Source of the DNA: Cheiracanthium punctorium
Taxonomy: Eukaryota > Arthropoda > Arachnida > Araneae > Cheiracanthiidae
Assembly (NCBI GenBank): GCA_038373885.1
Contig: JAWZYV010016944.1
Location: 1,488,001-1,552,000 of the forward strand
Length of the DNA: 64,000 bases
Reading direction: 5' to 3'
The position numbers and the translations under genes are program-made. Positions 58,023-64,000 of the stretch are shown in pieces. Position 1 is the first letter of the stretch, and the number at the start of each line of letters is the position of its first letter. The notes beneath the pieces were generated by a model. It saw only the letters and a list, made by a program, of their open reading frames with translations, was not told where the DNA came from and searched no databases.

Positions 58023-58301
58023 TTAACCCTTTAACTGGCAACTATTTTCACATCAATATAGAAGAACAACTTTATATAATATCCAAAGCCGAAATCTAAA
58101 GTCCTTTTTTGACACACCTGGGTCTGTCAAAAAAAAAAAAAAAAAAAAAAAAAGACTTTAGCTCTGTAGCACGCGATGGGCGATTCTAGACCTCCATGTT
58201 GCTGGTAGTTAACTCGAGAGATGGCAACGGGTGTACTGGCAATTGAAAGCGTTGGAAAAGAGGTAGTTTCACGGAGCAACCACCACGCGTCAAAGGGTTA
58301 A
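58023..58301. mobile_element. Diverged piggyBac-like palindromic MITE, copy 5
   Basis: TTAA on both sides and ends CCCTTTAACTGGCAAC and CACGCGTCAAAGGG. It keeps TTGCTGGTAGTTAACTCGAG and GCACGCGATG from the family, but the centre is replaced by a poly(A) run (about 58124-58144). Only 279 bp. Confidence 0.75.
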
Positions 58302-61300
58302 ATTTGTAAAATCATTTTGTTATTTTCCCACCATTAGAATACATTAAAAAAATTGTAAATTTAACAAAAAAAGTGTTAAAAGTGAGGCGAGGAAGCTCTT
58401 TCCTTCTCTTCCAACTTAAAATTTAAACTTACAAACTAATGAAAGTTTTTCTCGCTCATTTGCTAGATTCACACACTGTGTCCCCCGCTCCAAACGTAGA
58501 AACAATTAAACTAATATTTTTATGACTGATATAAACAATAAATTTTATTACTAAGGAAATACTTATAATTTAACAATATTTTTATGGGGGATTTTTATAA
58601 GAATTTTATGACTAACTCATGACTTCTTCGTCGTTCAAAGCAAGTTGTAAAGTAGCTAGGAGGTCGGTCAGTGAGAAATAAATCTACTATTATACACTGA
58701 GAGGCGGCCATTAACAATAACGCTCTTTCAATTTTGCTTCCAGGGCAGGCCAGAATTCCGCATAAAAGTAATTTAAATAAAACTAGGCTGTTCGAGACTC
58801 GTCAGGGGGAGATCCCCCCTGAACCTCCCTAATTTTTTAGTTTCATTATTGCCACATTAAAACGATATTAATTGACTTTATCATTTTATGAAAATTGAAT
58901 TGTTCTAAACGCTACTAAACAATGGAATGATGCCTTCTACATTTAAATTTAAAATTAGAAGACATCCTTCTTCTTTTCTAGTTTAAAATCTTTTATCTCT
59001 TATGTTCTTTCAGCTGTTGCAAATGAAACATTCTCTATTTCTAAGACTTGCACGGGCACACCAGGACTCGAAATAAGATTTTGAAGGTGGCAGCAAAAAC
59101 TATTCAGCTCATGGCAAAATCTTAAATTTTTGTAATAATGGTAAATTGCAGTTGCAGTTTGTTTTTTGCTTGATTTAAAATAAATAAATAAGTTGTATCA
59201 ATAATGCAATGAAGAAAGGAAATAAAAAGAGTTCTCTTTTGTAAGCATTCTGCAGTTCCATATGTAGCCTTGAAATACATCTGAGATAGAAAGAAATAGT
59301 CAAATGATAGTTTTAATTACTTGCAGCTGAAATTGATGCGAGAACAGTTGATCTCCACGGCTATTTGGGTTAATTTCACAGCATTTGTCGTGGTTGGTGG
59401 GACTTATTTTGAGCTCTGCTGCACAGACAAAAAAGGAAAACTTGAAGTTCTTTTATCCTGATTGCATAAGCGCAAAATTCCGATTTCTATTTCAGTTTGT
59501 CAGTTCACTACTGATACTGATTATTAATACTAATATGGCTGCTTTTGTAATGTTTTCTTAGGAATAGCTACGTTTTTTTGCGGACTGCAGTTAGTGTCTG
59601 AAAAATAAACTGGGAGACAGAGATTTCAATGCGATAAACTTTTATGTTCCAAACCTGTCAAAATGTCTAAAAACACATCAAATGGAGAAGGAACTCGTGT
59701 ATCACAAGGAAAATTTACAACCGCGAACCAAGACTTTTATTTACGTGGACAATATTTTTTTACTTGAGTAGTTCATTATACGTTTGAAATAAAATATGTG
59801 TTGCTCAAAAAGTGATATGAAATATCTTGTGAATCTTAGTAATGAAATTTCGAAAGCAACTTATAGTTTTCTTTCACATCAACGTAGTTTTTTTTTTGGA
59901 AAACTGGTGCATACTTTGAATACTTCATAAAGCTATGTAAAGCCTCTTATGCATGATCATCTTCGAATAAATGACAAAAAAAATGTTAAATTTTTTATAT
60001 AACTACGCATCTTTAAATTTTTTTAAGAAATAATTTTCATCTTTCATAGGTCAGCAGTTTCGATCTTTGAAGTATTCTAGGTTGTAAATTTTTATGCTGT
60101 TTCACTAAACATGGTGTCCCGAAAACACTGAACTAAGCTTTTATTCCTTAAAAATGGATCATAAGCGAATACAATAAAATGCAAAATTGCATTTAAAAAA
60201 AAGGCACAGAATTATATGATATTGATTGAAAATTTTAGGAAATTAGATTTAAATAAATAGAAAATTTAAATTTTTATACGGCCCTCGTATAAAAATTCGC
60301 AATTAGTAAACTGTGTCCCGTGCACTAATCAGGTGACGATGTACAAAATTTCATTCTTTCATCATAAAAAATATCGGAGATATTAAAATAAATATATGCT
60401 GACTTAATCCACTTTTTAATGGTTCTGGAAGGGAAAAAATTACGTCGAATGAAAGCGTGTCAAGCTTCACACACAAGTTATGAAAGAAAGCAATTATTCA
60501 ATAAATACATAATACTTTTTCTATTACTGATATTGTATAGTCCCTCACCAACTATGCTTAAACATATCTCCGAGCTTTTTTATTATGAAAAGCTGAAACT
60601 TTATCTAATTAGTGTATAGGACACATTTTAGGAATTTTTTTTTTTTTTTTTTTGTACGGGGTTTATTTATTTAGATTTAATCTCCTGAAAATTTTAATCG
60701 ATACCATGAAAGTCTTTTCCTTTTCCTATGTAACATAGTAATTTTATATTTTAGGCTTAGGTGAGTGTTTTAGGGACACTATATAAATTTATGCATACAT
60801 ATGCAAACAAGAAAATATGCATGCAGGTAATGTAATTATAGAAAATGCTTTTTGAATTCATGCCATTGCAAGAATCTCGTTTGATTTTTTTTTTTTTTTT
60901 TTTTTTTTTTCGTGTTCTAAAGAGAACAAGAAATAATAATATTGAAAATCTCGCTATTGTTCATATAACCTGTCACTTCTTGCATTATTTATGAATTGAA
61001 ATATTATTCCCCATGAACCGAATGCCGAAAAGAACATTAATTTTGAATTTTTATCACTTGAAAGACAATTCCATCGCATGAAGATTTTTATGATGGCTGG
61101 GAAAATGAGCAAGCTCATAAGAGTATATTTTTCTTTTTTAATTCGTATCAAATGATACATTTGGCTTAGGATATCGTTTTGTATGCCCTTGGTGCGCAGT
61201 CTTTTTCAAGTGTTTAATATGCGGGGTCGCAGAAATAATAGGGAACTCATAATTATAGATGGGAAACTAGGCTAGACATTTCTCAATCGTTTTAAGCGAG

Positions 61301-61495
61301 GTCTTTTTTTCTTTTGATTATTGTTAACACTATATAACTGTATAGTTTAAATAATGTTTTTTTCAGCCTATAATTTATCCATTAACTATAATTGTAAAGT
61401 AGACGTTTGATTAAAATTTTTACACATGTTTACAAATAAGTTTATGTATTTTAAATATGATTATTATAAGCTTTATACAGAGTAATAGGTAACTC
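58302..61495. other. AT-rich, no gene recognised
   Basis: Homopolymer T runs near 60636-60652 and 60884-60910. The short frames at 60419-60619 and 60954-61160 have no recognised family or splice support. Confidence 0.4.
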
Positions 61496-63348
61496 AGCGT
61501 ATTCCTGGTAAGACGCGATAGGGGAGCCAAAATGCTACAATTTTAACTTCCATATCTATGGCCGAAAATCAATAGTTTTCGCTAAAATTGAACTTTTCTC
61601 GACACATAATCAATTTTTTTTTAATAACCCAAAATTTAACATTCAAAAACGATTTTTAAAATTTCTACTAATTAAATGGATTTCATTTTAATTTATATTG
61701 ATAGCTGGAACTCTAACTAAGCTAACGTAATCATCGAAAAAAAAACAAAACTGCTTTAAATTTTAAGTTTACAAGCCATTACATGTATTTTTTAATTTTT
61801 TAATTAATATATTTTCTTTAAAAAGATGTTGTTTATTTTTTTAAAAAAATACTATTGCAGTAAGCGTACAAATTACAAATAAAATTTTAACATTAATCAG
61901 CAATCCAAAAAGTATTAATGTTCATCTAAAGACATGTAATTCGTAAAGAAGGGCGAGTTTTACTTAGCGCAGGTAAAAAAGTCAAAGGATGCACTCCCGT
62001 TCATTCTTTAGGATCGAAGGTCAGCCAATCAAGTTTTCACGGTTTTTAAAATTTATTTTCATAGCTTACACTCTAAGCTAACGTAATCATGAAAAGTGTA
62101 AAAATATTTCAAAATTTTAATTCACGCTTTTACATGTATGTTCTTTTTTATTTATTTACATTTTTCTGTCAAAAATGTTGTTTATCTCAAAAAATACTAT
62201 TGCAGTAACCAAGTAAATTACAAATAAAATTTGTCCCATTAATCAGCAATTCTGAAGCGTATTAATGTCTATATAAAGACATGTGATTCGTAAAGAAGGG
62301 TGATTGTACTTAGCGCAGGTAAAAATACGCGAAAGGATTCGGTGTTCAACTTTTAGGATCGTCCGTCAACTATTCAACGTCGATCAAGTTATCATTGATT
62401 TGAAGAGCTTAAAATCTTTCTTGAGCAACATCAGATTCTGAGATTCAAATTGGTGTGTGTTATGTCATCGTGTTAGTTTGGACTCTGCATTTCGTAAGCA
62501 TGTTTTGTTGATTACCCAGATAACACGTGCTTACGTGACGCAGAGTCGAAACTAATTAACACGACGACAAAACACATGGCCGTTTGAGATTCACAATCTG
62601 ACGTGGTTAAGATTTTAAGCGCGTAAAAACTGTTATAACTTGAATGGTTGACTAACGATAATGAAGAATGAAAGAGGAAGCATCTTTTGGCATCTTTACC
62701 TGCTCTAAGTAAAACTTACCCTTCTTTACGAATTGCATGTGTTTAGATAAGCATTAATATTTTTTTGGATAGCTGATTGATGGGACAAATTTTATTTGTA
62801 ATTTATACGTTTATTGCAACAGTAATTTTTGAGATAAACAGCATTTTTTGAAAGGAAAATGTAAATTAAAAAAAAAAAAATACATTTAAAGTGCGTGAAT
62901 TAGAATTTTGAAGTATTTTTGTACATTTTCATGATTACTATACGTTTTTGGATAGCTGATTAATGGGAAAAATTTTATTTGTAATTTGTACGCTTACTGC
63001 CACAGTATTTTTTGAAATAAATAACATCTTTTGAAAGAAAATATATTAATTAAAAAATTAAAAAATACATGTAATGGCTTGTGAACTTAAAATTTAAAGC
63101 AGTTTTGATTTTTTCTATGATTACGTTAGCTTAGTTAGAGTTCCAGCAATAAAAATAAGTTAAAAATAAACTCATTTAAAGGTATATTTTTTAAAATTTG
63201 CACTTGAATGTCAAATTTTGGGTTTGTTCAAGAAAATAGCTTAAGATTAAATTTTCTCGAAAACTATTGATTTTCGGCCATACATATGGAAGTTAAAATT
63301 GTAGTATTTTGGCTCCTCTTTAAAGTCTTTCCAGGAATACGTCGATTA
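61496..63348. mobile_element. 1.85-kb foldback element with repeated arms
   Basis: Ends AGCGTATTCCTGGTAAGAC and GTCTTTCCAGGAATACGTCG are inverted. Inverted matching continues across both arms (GGCCGAAAATCAATAGTTTT against AAAACTATTGATTTTCGGCC). The left arm holds two direct ~350-bp units (CTAAGCTAACGTAATCAT at 61717 and 62072; GACATGT-ATTCGTAAAGAAGGG at 61930 and 62278), and the right arm has the inverted counterparts. The centre lies near 62515. No coding. Confidence 0.85.
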
Positions 63349-64000
63349 TCAGTAATTCTGTATATTTAAAATAATTAAGTTCATTTGAGATTTGACCAAC
63401 GATCTATACAAAAGAAGGGTACCAGAATAATTTCTTACAGGGTGCCGGATACTCTGCTGTAGGATATGGTCCGAAGTCGAGTCCAAAACATACAATGAGA
63501 AGTGATAATTAAAAAAAAAGCCTACAAGCAATCTATAAATGAATTAATGTCAAAATTTAGGACTCCAAATGGAAAAGGCAAGGTGCCTTAAGGCAAGGAC
63601 AGGAGGATGGAAAACAAACTAAATTAAAGAATCTGTATGTCTCAATGCCATATATGTCTATCGTGCAACACAGTGATCAAATATATCATTTGTTTCAAAA
63701 GAATGTGCATGCCAGCAATATATTAAAACATATGAGAAGCTGATTTTGAAGGGAAAAAAACGATTCTATAGTGTTAGTTGAGCTGTTCGAAGTAACTGTT
63801 GTTAGACTTCAGGAATAATCGGATTCACAAATGTATTTTTTTTAATTCACTAGATTGTCAGTAACTGCTGAGTCTAACTTTTGTGAAACTCTTGGAAAAC
63901 CTGGTGAAAATCAGCATATTTTTATATCTAAAAAAAGTGTGGGATGAGTTGGGCCATTTGAAATTCAAAAAACCGCTGCTTCAACCAAAGCCTTTAAGGT
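63349..64000. other. Right edge, no gene recognised
   Basis: AT-rich; no exon or element end seen. Confidence 0.4.

Noticed and set aside
60954..61160. 68-codon minus ORF as candidate first exon of the SLC24A5-like gene
   Set aside because: Lacks the Y-M-F and V-C-D-x-Y-F motifs of SLC24 N-termini and has no donor in the required phase.
1..64000. CRISPR arrays, operons, bacterial promoters or rRNA genes
   Set aside because: No repeat-spacer pattern or rRNA sequence is visible; splice signals, SINEs and Helitrons show this is eukaryotic nuclear DNA.

Overview
This is a window of AT-rich, repeat-dense animal nuclear DNA, most likely from an arthropod and plausibly a chelicerate such as a spider. 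The reasons are long introns with GT/AG boundaries, R2-clade retrotransposon debris, Helitrons, hAT-, piggyBac-, mariner- and P-type DNA elements and tRNA-derived SINEs, with almost no dense coding. The species assignment is inference; no bacterial-style gene organisation is present.

Two host genes are well supported. (1) An uninterrupted + strand ORF at 19723-21438 encodes a 571-residue coiled-coil protein that I recognise as intraflagellar transport protein 74 (IFT74), apparently as an intronless copy. (2) On the - strand, eight exons between 55816 and 37054 join in consistent reading phase into the last ~415 residues of a potassium-dependent sodium/calcium exchanger closest to SLC24A5 (NCKX5). 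The N-terminal exon(s) were not found and probably lie beyond the right edge. A small RING-finger ORF or exon lies at 11346-11618.

Layout. 0-7 kb: SINEs, a short MITE family with 8-bp flanking repeats, two tandem minus-strand Helitrons and two unclassified repeat families. 7-13.5 kb: a broken pogo/Tigger-type transposase, a palindromic element, a piggyBac-like foldback MITE, the RING ORF, and a heat-shock-promoter-like segment with no heat-shock gene. 13.6-17.5 kb: two R2-like retrotransposon remnants, each split by a TIR element with an 8-bp target duplication. 17.7-19.2 kb: a Helitron whose near-identical sister lies at 32.9-34.2 kb. 19.7-21.4 kb: IFT74. 22.3-26.5 kb: a P-superfamily transposon with 31-bp inverted termini and an 8-bp duplication, carrying a minisatellite and one transposase-like last exon. 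26.5-37 kb: repeats, mostly palindromic or hAT-type. 37-55.8 kb: the exchanger gene, with several mobile elements in its introns. 55.9-64 kb: probably upstream intron or flank, with two more piggyBac-like MITEs and a 1.85-kb foldback element.

The two host genes have unrelated jobs, cilium assembly and membrane ion exchange. The rest of the window is dominated by nested mobile elements, and target duplications allow many insertion events to be ordered.
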